Made by a program: the position numbers and the translations under genes
The notes under the pieces: generated by a model
The model's database searches: none
What the model was told of the DNA's origin: nothing
The model's input: the letters and a program-made list of their open reading frames with translations, nothing else
In this document: piece after piece, positions 38,700 to 51,619 of the stretch
Layout: each line of letters starts with the position of its first letter
How positions within the stretch are numbered: position 1 is the first letter of the stretch
NCBI GenBank assembly: GCA_029215795.1
Contig: JARDYH010000003.1
Location: 94,148,609-94,212,608 of the forward strand
Reading direction: 5' to 3'
From: Anniella stebbinsi
Taxonomy: Eukaryota; Chordata; Lepidosauria; Squamata; Anniellidae
DNA: 64,000 nucleotides

Positions 38700-39538
38700 T
38701 TCCGCCCCTTTGGCCTTCAACTCCACCCACCACTGGAATATGGCTCACAAGAATTTCTTTCAATTGGAATTCAGCCCCCAGCTGAAAGAGGTTCAACACC
38801 CTTGATGTAGGGCCATTGGAGTCTGCAGAACCTAATTTCTACAGGCTCTGAGGCCTGCTAGGAGTCAGGATCCAAGCACTTCTATGGAGTTTTCTCCTGC
38901 CTTCATTGCTGCTTCCCAAAGGTTGTTGGTAAGCGCAAGCTTTTCTCTCCTTCCTTGATTGCCCTACAATGTTAGGTGATTCCAGCAGCACCGAAATCAC
39001 TAGTTGCCACTGAGAAAGAATTTCCATCGCTGTTAGGAAACAGCTAATTATGATGAATCGTACAATCCTGTGCACTACTCAGCAGTAAGCCCTGTTGAGT
39101 TCAGGGGGACTTATTCCCAGGTAAGGTAGTATGGGATTGCAGTTGAAATGCTGTACCAGCTCACTGTGTTTCAGGTAAGAAGACTTATTTCAGGGCTGGC
39201 CCCTCCCTGTTTCATGTACTGGCACCTCCACTGGTGACAACACAATGTCCTCCACTGGACTTGAGGAAAGCAAGCTCATTTAGGGGTCTTACTCTGCCTA
39301 ATGGTAGGGCTGGACCAGGAGGTAAAAGCACTTCTACACATTTGTGCCATTTTTTCCCTTCCAATTTTGGGATTAGGTGAAGCTAAATTTGAAGAGGACC
39401 TTTTGAAGAGGGCTGAAGACTCTCCACACAAAAAGAAAAGAACAGGGATGGTCATACAAAGCCATCAGCCTAAAGCAGCGTTCAGCCAAATTTCTCAAAC
39501 TACACTGTGCTCAAACGTATGTGAAGTTTTACTATGCC

Positions 39539-39540
<2 letters not shown>
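38700..39540. other. Anonymous sequence with a dispersed-repeat relic at 39058-39145
   Basis: ACAATCCTGTGCACTACTCAG with TTCAGGGGGACTTATTCCCAGG belongs to the small AATGGGACTTAC family. No gene recognised. Confidence 0.4.

Positions 39541-39584
<44 letters not shown>
39541..39584. repeat. (AT)n microsatellite
   Basis: About 22 AT dinucleotides. Confidence 0.97.
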
Positions 39585-39586
<2 letters not shown>

Positions 39587-39589
39587 GCA

Positions 39590-41766
39590 TTCTGTTCAAT
39601 TGTGTCCATTTGCCAGTGGGGGACATGGGATATGAAGTGCAGGGGGAGAAGAGAAAGGAAGTCCTAAAGTCTGCTAGCATGATTTTGGAAAGAACCTTAT
39701 AAATTTGCAGGTTCATAATGCAAGTGTGATTTTTTTATTTTATTTTTTAAAAATGGGGTAGAATTCAGGCAGCATCCTGATATATAATCTTTTTTAATTA
39801 AAAAGAAAGCTGCTAGTTGTTAGTCAGCCTAGTATACGTCAGGGAAATAGAATTCTTATCACATGAAACCATCAACAGAAGCACACATATCCCCTTATCA
39901 CGTGATAACACACAGCCTCCACAGGCCCCGTGAATGGGCTCCTTTAGTTCCTTCATATCTTCAATGGTGGTGGATATTTTCAATCGCATTTCTCAATTGC
40001 ATTTGCAGCTCCTCTGCACCTCTGATCTCATTCATAAAACTTGGATGCTTGGATTTCTTTTCCTTTGTGATTTTGAGTTGAAAAGTATCTTATGGAAAAC
40101 TCTGCATCATTGGTTAAAAAAAAATACACTGAAATGTGTAATGCTTCAGGACTTTAGCTACACCTTACCTCTATGATGCTGCACTTAGGCTGCAATCCTG
40201 TACATATTTTTTTTCTGGGAGTAAGGCCCATTAGACTCAGTGGAAGGTACTCCTGAGCAAATCCGCGCAGAATTGCACTGTAAAACACATTGCCTTCCCA
40301 TTTTGGTTTTTGATGTTTTGATGTACACATTTATTAGATGTGTCTTGCTGTAGGAATAGATTGTCTTCCTAACTGACAGAGACAAATTGCAAAAGACAGC
40401 TCCACACTGGTAGCTAAAAGGGAGGAATCAGTCTGACCACAATGCTAGGTTTGTGAAAGCTCTTAGAAGTCCCTCCTTCCAACAAAAAGTGATTCAACCG
40501 TGTTGAGACAGAGAACCTTGTGATATTATACTGTCTGTTGCTAAACATGTGGCAATCACTCACTATTGACACCTGCATGCTTCTGTTCATGTCCTGTTGA
40601 GGTTTCCACTCTAATCTTACATATGGTTGTTTAAAAACGTCTTTGCTCTGTGATTCAAAGGTGTTCTGCAGATTGCGTTCCCTATGCAGAATGAGTTATT
40701 TGCTTATCATTTTCTATTGAGCTCAGTGGGATATAACTGGAATGCTGCTCTACATACATTACCACAATAGCTGGAACTGAAATAGAAACCCAGCAGACTA
40801 AGAGGGAATCTACGCTGTAGCTTTGCTACATTAGGGAAGGATTACGATCACTCATTGGGCCACATGACACACTTCCTGTAATGTTTTATATCAGTAGTTT
40901 ATTACCACGATTTTCTTATATATATTCCGTTCTTTTCTTTATATAAATCGTGGTAAGAAGAAGAATGTGTCTTTCCTTACCATATTGGAGTCACTGACAT
41001 CATTATAATTTCCACGCATGCACTTTAATTGTTAATTCGTGATCGAAACAAAGGGAAAGGAAGAGGGTAGAGGAGGAAATGGGTGTGGAAACTATGGGGT
41101 GAGGAAGGAACGTTACAGGAAGAGAAGACAAAAACAGTCAGTGTGATGGCAATAACCTCAGTGAGGATGGGAGAAAGGATCTACTATACCATTAGTATCA
41201 CTTAGTGTGTGGCCTGTTACATTTTAAAACATTGCCATTGAAAACATAACAACCCACATTTTGAAACATTACAAGCGTCTGTGTAGATTTCCTCAAAGAA
41301 AGAAATTAGCTGGATGGGGGAGAAATACAAGGAGAATAATATTTATGTTAGAAAAGTACAGGGGAATGAAAATGATCGAAGGTGACTTGGCTTCTACTTT
41401 GAAAGCAAATATTACTTTGATATCATGTTTATGTTGCCTCTGTGTTGTGAGCTGATAATGATGAGATGTCGGGCCTTGTTTTTTCCTTATGTTGTGAAGT
41501 TTACAAGGGGACTACTTATACATATTGGAAAGCCTGGTGTGACTTACTGCAGAGTTGCTTCATACAGAGAAAGTGTGGCAAGACAGCATTTAGCATTGGA
41601 GGCAATAAACGCAGGGTAGAGCCAGTTTAAAAGAAGTTCAAATCATCTTACTTTATTAGTATTTTTATACACATCAGCAGAGAAAGTTATCTAACACTGT
41701 TTAACTACGAGAATCCCCTAATGCCTGATGGCTTGAGTGTAAGTAAGCAAAGGCACGAGATATGGG
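39590..41766. other. Anonymous sequence with one dispersed-repeat relic
   Basis: No gene recognised. GGCTGCAATCCTGTACA with GGGAGTAAGGCCCATTAGAC at 40188-40260 is the small dispersed family. TACCACGAT and ATCGTGGTA near 40903 and 40948 form a weak inverted pair around an AT-rich centre. Confidence 0.4.
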
Positions 41767-41894
41767 TCAGATCTACATCAAGCAGGATAGGAAACTTTGA
41801 AAACGGTTTGAAAACTGTTTTTGGAGTGTGTCCTGGGCCCCCAGTTGTCACTACTGTTATGAACTGTTTTAAAGCTCTAGTGTAGATCCTGCCT
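41767..41894. mobile_element. Small MITE, inverted relative of 35437-35568
   Basis: GTCAGATCTACATCAAGCAGG at the left and AGCTCTAGTGTAGATCCTGCC at the right (each trimmed to the clear match). Interior TCCTGGGCCCCCAG and GAACTGTTTTAAAG. Confidence 0.55.
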
Positions 41895-41899
41895 TAGTT

Positions 41900-43690
41900 A
41901 CCTGTTTCCTTCAAGGAGACAGCTACATGGTGCTTCTTGCAAAAGTAGAGAGAGGAAGGGGGAAAGAAGGAAGAGGAAGGGCAGGGAGCAGAAAATAGGA
42001 ACTGATCAGGCTTCAGGACATTCTCTGACACCCCCTAGTGTCTGGACCCATGCAGAGTGGTTCCTATTATTCAAGAATGCCATTTTTTAAAAAAAACATC
42101 TAAGGCTGAGGTGCAGAACCTCTTTCAAGCCAAGTACTGAATTCCAGTTTGGAGCAGTTTTTAGGGTAGACATTGAAATAGTGGGAGGGGCTGAAGGCAA
42201 AAGGGGGCGGGACCAAAATACCAGCAAATTTTAATGTAAAGCTCTTTCTACCAGTAGCTAAGCCTTGGTAGGGGCATTTCAACATTTTAGAATGGGAAAA
42301 ATGTACAAAAGCTTGGAAAGCCACCAAATGATGGATGGGGAAAGGGGGTGGGCCTGTGGGAAGAGTACATGGCCATCTGGATTGGGACCCCAGGTGGACT
42401 GGATTTGGTTCCTGGGCCTGAGGTTCTGCACCTCTGATTTAAGGTTTGCTAGTTGCTGGGATTCTTGTGAAGGATGTTGGAACTTGTTCTAATCCAGAAA
42501 AGCATGGGTTTGTTATTTTTTAAATAGAATATAAAAGACTGAAGCCAGCCTTCCTCTGGCATAGATGGTAGAACCGAAGCAAATCTATGAAAACAATATT
42601 CAAATGAATTCTTCAAATTTAACTTTCTTTCACAACAATGTGAGTGTATATTGCCCTCAAACTTCAGTAAACTGCTCTTAATGTTGACCTGAGGTAATTA
42701 TCTTTAAAAACCTTATGCTCATTTACAGCCCTGGTTCTAAGTAAATTTATAGGAAAGTCTGTCCCAAGGGCACAGGAATGAAGAGTTGAGGGAGATAAAT
42801 TACTGGATTAAATAAGGGCCACAATTTTATTAATCATACTTAGATATACTTAGATCCAGACCCAACAGAGACATAATGCTGCTGATCTCTTAGCCATGGA
42901 TATAAGATAGGAGCAGTTCACTCCTTTCTCCTCCTGTCTCAGTTCCTGATACAAATTTATTTTCCTATGTCAACTTTAAACAGGTTTCAGCATTAATCTG
43001 CACCCATGCTACCCATGGTTAATGTTAACCAGGTCTCCCCTTCACCAGGGCTATATTTCAAATCTTGGTAAAGATGGCAATCTTGGGTAGGGAATGATGA
43101 ACCACCCTGTGCCCACCCAACCCGCTGGTCACTGACCCCCCCCTTACCTGACCCCAGCAAGCGGGGCTGGGCAAACAACGGGTGCTCAGCAGTGGAGTGT
43201 GGGTGCCCACTCCCTTGGTGAGCTGCCATTTTCCACAGAAATGGTAGCTCCTTTTTGTCTCTAAATGTCCCATTTGCACAAATGCCAGTTTTAAAGGGGC
43301 AATGTAAGCAACATTAGAGGAGTTCATGGGCTGGGGTCCATGGACTGGTGTCCGGGGGCCAAGCTAGCAATTTCTCCCTGGGCTTTGAGCCCAAACTGGA
43401 TGCCCGTACCATCCCTAATGTTGGGTAACATTAACGAAGATTAAGAGTGTGAGCTGGGAAGTCTTTGGATCAATTATTACCCCAGCTAGGAACACATTAG
43501 GTGGTTTTAAGCAAGTAGCTATCTTCTCCCTAAATCCATTTCAAAATTGGGATTAACATCATGGCCTAATTTATAGAGTTGTTGTAAATATTACTGAGAT
43601 AATTTGTTTGAATTATTTTGAAAACTTGCAATGTACTATACACATTCTTCTTCCTCTTCTTCTAGTGATTGCCTTTAAAAACACATTTAT
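41900..43690. other. Anonymous sequence
   Basis: No gene recognised. Near 42100-42440 there are two similar phrases, TGAGGTGCAGAACCTCTTTC and its inverse GAGGTTCTGCACCTCTGA (about 42420). These hint at a roughly 330-bp foldback element with GAGGTGCAGAACCTC-type ends, not further resolved. Confidence 0.4.
42107..42437. mobile_element. Possible foldback element with GAGGTGCAGAACCTC ends
   Basis: The left motif AGGCTGAGGTGCAGAACCTC is inverted at the right as GAGGTTCTGCACCTCTG. Inside, GGAGGGGCTGAAGGCAAAAG and similar G-rich phrases occur on both sides. The flanks were not resolved. Confidence 0.4.
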
Positions 43691-43794
43691 TTGAATTTAT
43701 TTCTTTTATTTATATGCCACCCTATAACATAAGTTCTTTTTTTTTTAATGAACACATGCCTCTTCCTCTATGCATTCCAAAGTGTTCACTTCAG

Positions 43795-44185
43795 GATATT
43801 TATGTATTTATTTATTGCATTTTATATGCCCTATAGCCAAAGCTCTCTGGGCGGTTTAAAAAAAATTAAAACCATGAAATCATTTTAAGAAATATAGAAC
43901 AGACAACAATCTAAAAACACAAAATAACATACAATATAGAAACACAACCAGGACAAAACCAAGCAGCAAAGATTAATACAAATTAAAATACAAATTTAAA
44001 ACAGCAAGGGTTAAAATTGGGTTAATTTAGCTGTTAAAACACTGGGAGAATAAAAAGATCTTCACCTGGCGACGAAAGGAGTGCAAAGTAGGCACCAGGT
44101 GAACCTCTTTGGGGAGCTCATTCCACAGCTGGGGTGCCACAGCAGAGAAAGGCCTCCTCCTGTTGGCCACCTGCCTCACTTCCTT
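43795..44185 (-). repeat. L2 LINE 3' region, antisense
   Basis: It begins at TTTATGTATTTATTTATTGC (tail complement) and ATAGCCAAAGCTCTCTGGGC, continues through the AT-rich 3' UTR, and ends in the ORF2 carboxyl region (TTCCACAGCTGGGGTGCCAC). The minus strand encodes a RPLSAVAPQLWNELPKE-like end. Confidence 0.8.
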
Positions 44186-44393
44186 TGGCAGGATACAAGC
44201 CCATGTTATTCATTGCACACATTATAAGTTCACAGATCCTATCTACTATATTCAAATATATTCAAAAAGAGATGGGCAGTCATCATTCATGAGAGTTAAC
44301 CTTAGACAAGGCACTAGATATCAATCCATTTTACCTGCTGAGGTTGTAGTAAGGATAAAATGGAATATTGCAACTGTTCTGAAGCTCTGGTGG

Positions 44394-44803
44394 TAGGGTG
44401 GAGCTCAAAAAATCTTTGCTAGCTTGGCTCCCTGGATGCCATCTTGTGGATCCGTGACTGACTCAACTTGGTATGTATCGACTCAGGCAAGTTTATGGTG
44501 TGTGTGTGCAAATCCCAATTTGTGCAAATTCGCAGCTGGGAATATTTACAGAAATCTCAATTTGTGAACAATTGCAGGCATAAATAGTGTAATTTGGGCA
44601 AAATTATAGGCATCAAAGGTCCTTTATGCCTGCATTTTAAGCAAATTGTGCTATTTATGGCTGCGATTCTGCACAAATCGTGAATTTTGTAAATATTCCC
44701 AGCTGCAAATTTGCGCAAATCGCAAAAAAGATGTGAGCTCTTGCTGGTGCCCGCAGACCATCATAACATGGCATGAACACTTGGGGGGGTTCACCCATCC
44801 CTA
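44394..44803. mobile_element. Probable hAT-like foldback MITE ending CATCCCTA
   Basis: The right end CACCCATCCCTA is clear. The left end is placed at TAGGGTGGAGCTC, with overlapping GTGGTAG on both sides making the duplication ambiguous. The interior is a strong foldback: GCAGCTGGGAATATTTAC pairs with GTAAATATTCCCAGCTGC. Confidence 0.5.
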
Positions 44804-44809
44804 GTGGTA

Positions 44810-46380
44810 GTCAGGGGGACAACTAAAAAATTAAAACACACACACAATTTGTATTGGCAGGCCTTCGTGAAACATGAAAATCAACTTGAAGTCAAACACA
44901 CTAGTTGACAAGTCGCTTCAAAACAAGGGTGAAATAAAACAATTACTCTTCTTCTGTTTTACAGCCATATCTCTAAAATGGTTCTATCTAATGTGCAGGT
45001 GATAATTCCTTTAATGGATTTGCTCAGAAGCATAATTTGTTTTTGCCTTTTAAGGGGCTTCTTCCTTCCATTGTTATTCTTCAAACAGCTGTTTCTTAAT
45101 GTGGAATATAAGGAGCAATCCTTTGTTGTGGCTCAGTCATTTCCCTCAGGTTCAGATGGATGTGCACAGTAAGCCATGAAGACTGGGCTTATTGTTGAAG
45201 AAGGCACTGAAGGCCTGTGCAAAATTGTCCAATGTCTTCTATCTGCTTCATTTTGGTACAACTGTCAGAATCATGAAATGGAGAATTCTGGCCAGTCATT
45301 TGCTAACTGTGGAGCAGAAATATCCAGTGTTTGATAGTCATAGTGGCAGGACCAGCCCAAGACATTTTGCTGCTTGAGGCAAAGGACAAGACAGTGCTCT
45401 CCACCCTTCCATGTACAGATGCTAACAGGAATTATCACTAAATCTTATGTCAACACTGGTAACGGGATATCTGCCTCCACAACTGAGGGCAACAGGTTAG
45501 CTTAGAGGGTGCAGGAAAGGCCTGTAGTGCACACAGCTCTGTTCTCCGACAGAAGGGAAGGGGAAGGGGGAACAGCTAATGGGTTACACCTACTGCCTGA
45601 GGCAGTTGGCTCACTCTGCCTAATGGTAGGGCCAACTCTGCCAGGTGTTTACCTGTGGTCCATGCTCAAAACCTCAGCAAGTGTAGCCTCATCTTTATAT
45701 GCAACTTAATGAGGTGGAATGAAGTTCGGAGGATGCAGAACATGCTATGTTCTACTTCAAAGATTATATTTTAATGTTCTCTTGTCTAAACTCCCCCGCA
45801 AGTAGACAATTAACCCTTATAGCTCTTAGAATGTTCTCCCTCATGTGCTAGCTTTTTATTTACAGGAGAAGCATTCATGCCATCACCCGTACTTCACTCT
45901 ACTGGCACAGGATCAATTCTACCACCTCATTATTCATTGGTTCAAATCATAATATCAAATCATTATTTGATCAGGAATTTCACTTTTGTTTAGATACTAA
46001 CATTTATTTTCCTTCCCCCCTTCTTTTCCTATTCTTTTTGCCCATGTCAGGGACAGCAGAGCTATTTTCAGCAGCAACTCTTTGATGGTGACCACCCTTT
46101 CGGGGAGGGGGAGGGAACAGCAGCTGCCATTTTTCCTCTGAGAAAGCCCTGGTACAATGCAACAACTAGGGCATTCTGGGAAAATAAAATGGCAGTTATC
46201 AGGAGGCACCTGCTGAAAGGACTTTTGCTGCCACTGGAGAAGGTATGCTCCCTGCCGCACTGCTGAAGTAGTGATGAATGGATTCAGATCAGGTAACAAA
46301 AACTAACCCCAACTGTAGCCATTTGTTACTCTTGCAATTCATGTTGTAACAAAAATGGATCAAATGATCCCCATCAAGAG
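44810..46380. other. Anonymous sequence
   Basis: No gene recognised; scattered short A+T repeats only. Confidence 0.4.
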
Positions 46381-46384
46381 AAAG

Positions 46385-46545
46385 CTGACCTAGCCTCAGT
46401 GATATATGCCTTGGTTACGTCCCGGCTACATTACACTAATGCACTTGGTGTGGGGCTGCCCTTGAAGATGGTTGAGAATCTGCAACTGGTATAGAAGGCA
46501 GCTGCTACAATGCTTGTAGGAGCTAGTTGGGTTTTATTGCGCTTC
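46385..46545 (+). pseudogene. L2 ORF2 fragment
   Basis: It reads LVTSRLHYTNALGVGLPLK, then a short segment, a stop and KAAATMLVGA, the region preceding the L2 carboxyl end. About 50 codons with one internal stop. Confidence 0.75.
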
Positions 46546-46755
46546 TGCTGTCGAGGATGTAGGGTGTCTACTTACGCATCAGCAAAAGAAAGGGGAAATG
46601 TATCACCAAAAAGGATAAAAGGGGGAAAGCGATTTGCATATGCTAATGTACAGGTATAGGCAGAGATTTATACTTGTGTGCCTGCTCAGTCTGCTGTCCA
46701 GCTTGATGGGCAATTTCAAGACCCCTGCTCAGCCTTCTTAATATGGTTCAAAAGT

Positions 46756-46839
46756 TGGACTTGGCCTGGGCAGCCATTCAAATAGAAGACACCTTCAAAT
46801 AGGACTTCGCTCCATAAAATAGGACTCATGGCCACTCTC
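46756..46839. mobile_element. Fragment of the TGGCCA-end hAT-like MITE (inverted)
   Basis: The minus strand reads AGAGTGGCCATGAGTCC, then GAAGGTGTCTTCTATTTGAATGG, which matches the left half of 3288-3616. Confidence 0.6.
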
Positions 46840-46962
46840 ATCAACTCATTTGAATTAATGTAAATATGTCCATGAATTTGAAGCCTGCAGTACTGTTTTC
46901 AGTCACTAGGTGACAGGCATCCCTAAACAACAGATAACTGTGCAGTCTATACATGAAACCAC

Positions 46963-47085
46963 GGGTAAGTACTGGCATGGTGTCGTCCCCGTTGTGCTGT
47001 TCTCTCGCCCTGAGCAAGTCCAGCCCCGAAAAAGTGGATCAAAGTCATGGCAAATGTGCATTAAACCTCCTGTGTTATGACGTTC
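46963..47085. mobile_element. Half copy of the GGCATCATCACACG palindromic MITE
   Basis: CCCTGAGCAAGTCCAGC and CGAAAAAGTGGATCAAAGTC match the centre and right arm of 6187-6341. The left arm is replaced. Confidence 0.6.
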
Positions 47086-47089
47086 TTCC

Positions 47090-48266
47090 CCTCTCCCCTG
47101 TTGAGGGACAGCCCTCCCTCGGGAGGGCTATAGGGGTACACCATGGCAGGGGCTGTATGTAGAGGTGCTGGTGGCTGTGGCTATAGTCACAATGTCTCCA
47201 TCTCTAACAGCTGCTTAGCTTTGCTGGAAGGCTTTGTTGTATCAAACCAAGGACTATTCCAACCTATGTGAAGCTGAGTCTGTTTGCTAGTAATAAACAA
47301 CTCTTTTTTGCTGCAATTTGGTTCAGCTTGGTTAATGAACTCCACAAATGACTACTGCATTTAGTTTTCAGTCGCTAGAGAAAAGGCAGTGAACTGTTTG
47401 CAATCTGACCAGAGAACGTTGGTTACTGGGCAGATGGATGGATATATAAATAAATGAAATATAGTTAATTGTTGTTTTGAAGTTATCAAGAGATGAGATC
47501 CTACTTCTTTCATTCCAGAAAATAGTATTTTCTCAACTAGAAAATAACAATACAGCATTTGAGAAGTTAATCTCTGAGATGTATACAATTTGCTGTGTTC
47601 AGAGAATTCTCTCTCTCTCTCTGTGTTTGTGTGTATGGAATTCCCTGGTCGTTATGCATCTAAGAAAGTCTCCATGTTTTATGCAGCATTCACAATTGCT
47701 GCATATATGCCAGTATAACGAGCCCTTATGCAAAATTGCAGAGGTATGAGGAGTTTTTTCACCCTGTTTTCTAATTTTGGAAAGCACACACCTCTTCAGT
47801 CATGGGAAAGGTAATTTTTTTTTTTTTTAAAGGATTGAAAGTATGGGTGTTATAGGACTGCATACACCACACTTTTTAAAAAATTAAACAGTTTTTATAA
47901 AATGTAAGAGAAGTGACTACTTATTTATTCCATCTGTACCCTCTCTTCCTCCAAAGCATTTTGGGAGTAGTTCCATGCTTTAGTATTGCTGTATGTCCAC
48001 TGTTGCTATATTGGTGCTTCCCTCCAGCAAACACAAAAGTGGGTGACAGATGATAAATCCACACCTTTAAACACCCAATGTACATATTCATAGGAATGTA
48101 GAGTTCTCAGATACATGTACCTGGATTTTTAAAAATGCATGCATATGTGCATATGATATTCTTCCACACTTTATGGGTTTTCTGTGGGTTCCTCAGTTTC
48201 TCAAGAGCTGTGTGAACATGGTTGCACCTAAATTTTCAGATGATTTTGATAGCACTTGGTATCAAT
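47090..48266. other. Anonymous sequence
   Basis: No gene recognised. GGGAGGGC repeats occur near 47095-47135, and an L2-tail-like GACCAGAGAACGTTGGTTAC stretch at about 47405-47460 with TATAAATAAATGAAA suggests another degraded L2 end (+). Confidence 0.4.
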
Positions 48267-49635
48267 TAGGGATGTGCACTCAAAAATATCATATTTTATC
48301 GTTATCAGAATTTCAGACCAAAAAAATTATCATCTCCAATAATATCGTAGGGTAATCGTATCGTCTTCACGATAATTATCGGAAATCTGATATTTAATTT
48401 GCAGCCCCATTGTGCCCTATAGAGCTGAATTTTTAAAGAAAAAATGCCTATAACTTCTGTATTTTCAAAGTTACAGGCTTGAAACTTGGTCACAATGCTT
48501 ATGGGGTATGCCTAAGTATGGCTTGGTTTGGACGACATATTAAGCAACGGAGGGGTAAATAACGTACTGACTGTGCGTTAGGCAGGAGGAGCTCCACAGA
48601 CGACACACTGTGGCTGGCGCTGCTTGGAACCGGCAAATGCATCGGCTGCAAGGAACTTGCGGCTGCCATTTTGGTTGCAGCTTCTCCTCCGTGTGTCCCC
48701 CAGCCGTATCCCAGCATGCACCGTGAGTTCTGCTGGCTGCATAGAGCGGCTGGGTTTTTTGGCTGCTCTAGGCAGCAGAACTCTATTCCGAAACGGAATA
48801 GTCCACGGAGAGAGGGGGGGGGCTGAATTCGGACGACACTTTAAACAATGGGGCTTTGGGCTAAACAATGTGCAAGCCCGTTGTTTCGCTCCGTTGTTTA
48901 AAGTGCCTGATTAACATACTGTCAGTTGTGTGTGCGTTGTGTGCTGCCCTCCAGACAACACAATAAGCAACACAACTGATGATTGTTCCCCCCCTCCTCT
49001 GTTGCCTAATGTGTCATCCGAATTGAGCCTATGTGTATGAAATTTGAGATCCCTCCAACCCTCGATTTTATATGAATTTATTAAAGAATGTTTAAGTTCT
49101 GACAGGTCAAAAGTTGCATGATCTTTCAAAATTTCATATAAAATATAGGGGTGGAGGGATTGATCTGAAATTTGGCACATATGTGTAGCAACATGTGCTA
49201 GACATGTGTATGAAATTTGAGATCGATCCCTCCAACCCTCGATTTTATATGAATTTATTAAAGATCCTGCAACTTTTTGACAGATTTCAATGAACGTACA
49301 TGGCGAGCTGTCATTCTGACCTGTCAGAACTTAAACAATCATTAATAAATTCATATAAAATCGTGGGTTGGAGGGATCGATCTCAAATTTCATACACATA
49401 CTTAGGCATACCCCATAAGCACCGTGACCAAGTTTCAAGCCTCTAACTTTTAAAATAGAGAAGTTATAGGTTTATTTATATGGAAGTCCGATAAGCCAAT
49501 ATAATCGGGCTGAAAATTATCGGATCGGATATTTATCGGAGGTTTTCCTATCGTATCATTATTGTTAATCAGATGTCGGACAATGACCTTATCGTATTGT
49601 TATTGGACATTTTAGTGATACGATACACATCCCTA
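48267..49635. mobile_element. hAT-like foldback, TAGGGATGTGCAC, with Harbinger-like insert; TSD GTATNAAT
   Basis: Octamers GTATCAAT (48259-48266) and GTATTAAT (49636-49643) match at 7 of 8. It is the inverted, core-deleted form of 32110-33609: about 856 bp after removing the insert at 48520-49029. The sequence on either side of the insert rejoins exactly as in the uninterrupted relative (CCTAAGTATGTGTATG). Confidence 0.9.
48520..49029. mobile_element. Harbinger-like MITE (490-bp subfamily), TSD TAT
   Basis: The ends are GGCTTGGTTTGGACGACAT and GTCATCCGAATTGAGCC, with TAT at 48517-48519 and 49030-49032. The empty site is visible in 32110-33609, confirming the boundaries and the 3-bp duplication. 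An internal end motif CTGAATTCGGACGACAC is at about 48822-48839. Confidence 0.92.
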
Positions 49636-49639
49636 GTAT

Positions 49640-50535
49640 TAATGCTTTTTAAAAAAATCAATCTATCGACCTATTAAAGATTTTAGTCAACCATCCAGTT
49701 TAAAATATGATCAGTTGATTATTAATTGATTGGATTTGTACACATTAGCACATGGCAAAAAGAATGGATACAAATTAATTAAGCCAGTAAAGGACAAAAA
49801 AAAGGTTTTTTTTCTGTAGCAAAAACAATTAATAGGAAATTAAAGATGTCTGGGAGTTGCATATAAACTGACCTACTTTTCTGATCTGTCAATCAATGGG
49901 TATTTTGCAGCCAAGATAGATTCACTTTATTTGTTGAAGCCAGAGGCCATAATAACTGCACCCAATTTGTAGCAGTAATATTTTAACTTTTGGAAAGTCC
50001 AGGAAGGAATATTAGTATATTGTATGGTAATAAATTATTCAAGAATCCTGGTGTGGTTAATTTCAGGGTGGAGGGCAATTTTAATCAATGATTAAAGATT
50101 TGCTTGTTTAATTTCACAGAATCATCTATTAATGACAGCAGCCCTAATTTCTATGCACACTAGGGTCATAATTGAGGCCGAACTAAATGTTCTGGTAATC
50201 GCACATAGCAGAGCTTGGCTTAGTTAGTTGAGTATCAACATGCATTGCTCCAATTCGGATCAGGACCATAGTGATTTGGTATTGAGGATTTAAGCTTTCC
50301 CTCTCATTTTCAGCCAAAATTCCGTGCAGATGTTTCTTCTTTTTTAAATCCCCCCATGGTGTGTGTGTGTGTGTGTGTGTGTATAACTTTGGGAGGAAAA
50401 TGGAGGGAGGAAGCTTAAATCTACCCCTCCCAAATAGCCATGGTTGTGATCCAAATTACAGCCATGTACACTTGCACTAAACAAGTAAGCCAATCACAAA
50501 TAGTTCTGCTATGCATGATTAGCAGAATGTTTGGT
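49640..50535. other. Anonymous AT-rich sequence
   Basis: No gene recognised. (GT)n at 50359-50383. Otherwise unremarkable. Confidence 0.45.
50359..50383. repeat. (GT)n microsatellite
   Basis: About 12 GT units. Confidence 0.95.
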
Positions 50536-50885
50536 TCTTGGTGTCCTGGTGTACCAGTGAAAGGTATTTTATGTCATTTACACTTACACTGATAGAGCAG
50601 AGTCCAGGAAGACCCTCACTCTACAAACGTGGCCCTTCAAAGGAGTGTAACTGGTTGCATCAAAGCTGGTGGCATCCTTTCATCTGGATTGATAAAATTC
50701 CCAATGTACAGTATCTCATCTTGTCTAGATTAAGTTTTAGCTTGTTTTCCTCATCCATACCAAAACCATTTTCAGATCAGGAATTCTACAACCTCAGTGT
50801 GACTCATAGCTGGAAAACAGAGGTCGACCTGGGCATCGTTTACATATTTGTGACACCAGATGTCTGCTTGCAGCAGTTTCATTTA

Positions 50886-50887
<2 letters not shown>

Positions 50888-50933
<46 letters not shown>

Positions 50934-50990
50934 CACTTATATACTGCCCCATAGCCGAAGCTCTCTGGGCGGTTTACAAAAATAGTTGTT
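50888..50990 (-). repeat. (TTA)n tract plus antisense L2 tail
   Basis: About 16 TTA units, then CTTATATACTGCCCCATAGC and CCGAAGCTCTCTGGGCGG, the complement of the L2 end. Confidence 0.85.
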
Positions 50991-51287
50991 AAATAGTATG
51001 GAGGTCAAAGTGGAATGTTGAGGTACCCCACAAGTCAAAAGCCATGGGGTAGAACTGAAGTCCCCCTATCACCACATTATGAGATTATTCCACTTGGAAG
51101 AGCCAGAGCCACCACAATAGTGTGACCCCCAATCCCAACCCAGCAAAAAGACTAAAACGTACATTGCGGAGAAGCTGCAAAAGCTGCTGAGAAAACCAAG
51201 AGAACCAACAAGTTGTATCCCTCTTATTCAGCTCCTGGCAAATGTCATCCACCAGATCAACATCCCCAAACCAGGCTGGAATCCACG

Positions 51288-51619
51288 GGGTTCATCAGAC
51301 GAGCGTTTTATCACACGCTCGCTACTGCCCACTCACAGTTTTTAGTGTGTTCTTTAGACGACAGTGCCTGCCTCCAGTCTGCCTCCAGTTTCTTCTTGCC
51401 TTTTTTCTGTCACAAAATGGACTCCTTTTAATCTGACTTTCCTTTTTGGAAATGCAATGTGCTGCTGATAAAAATGCCCCCTGAATGGGCCACGTGGTCA
51501 TTGTTTACTTCCTCTTTCTACTCTGGGAAGAAAGAGGAAGTTATGAGGGACAGGAGCAGGGAGGGAGAGAAGCGATGGCAGGGAACCACGATTCTCCCCT
51601 CCCCTGTTTGATGATGTTC
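51288..51619. mobile_element. MITE, GAGCRTCATCAGA family (inverted copy)
   Basis: It starts TTCATCAGACGAGCGTTTTA and ends TTTGATGATGTTC. The central GAATGGGCCACGTGGTCA matches the complement in 17616-17970. It interrupts the old L2 copy. Confidence 0.65.
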
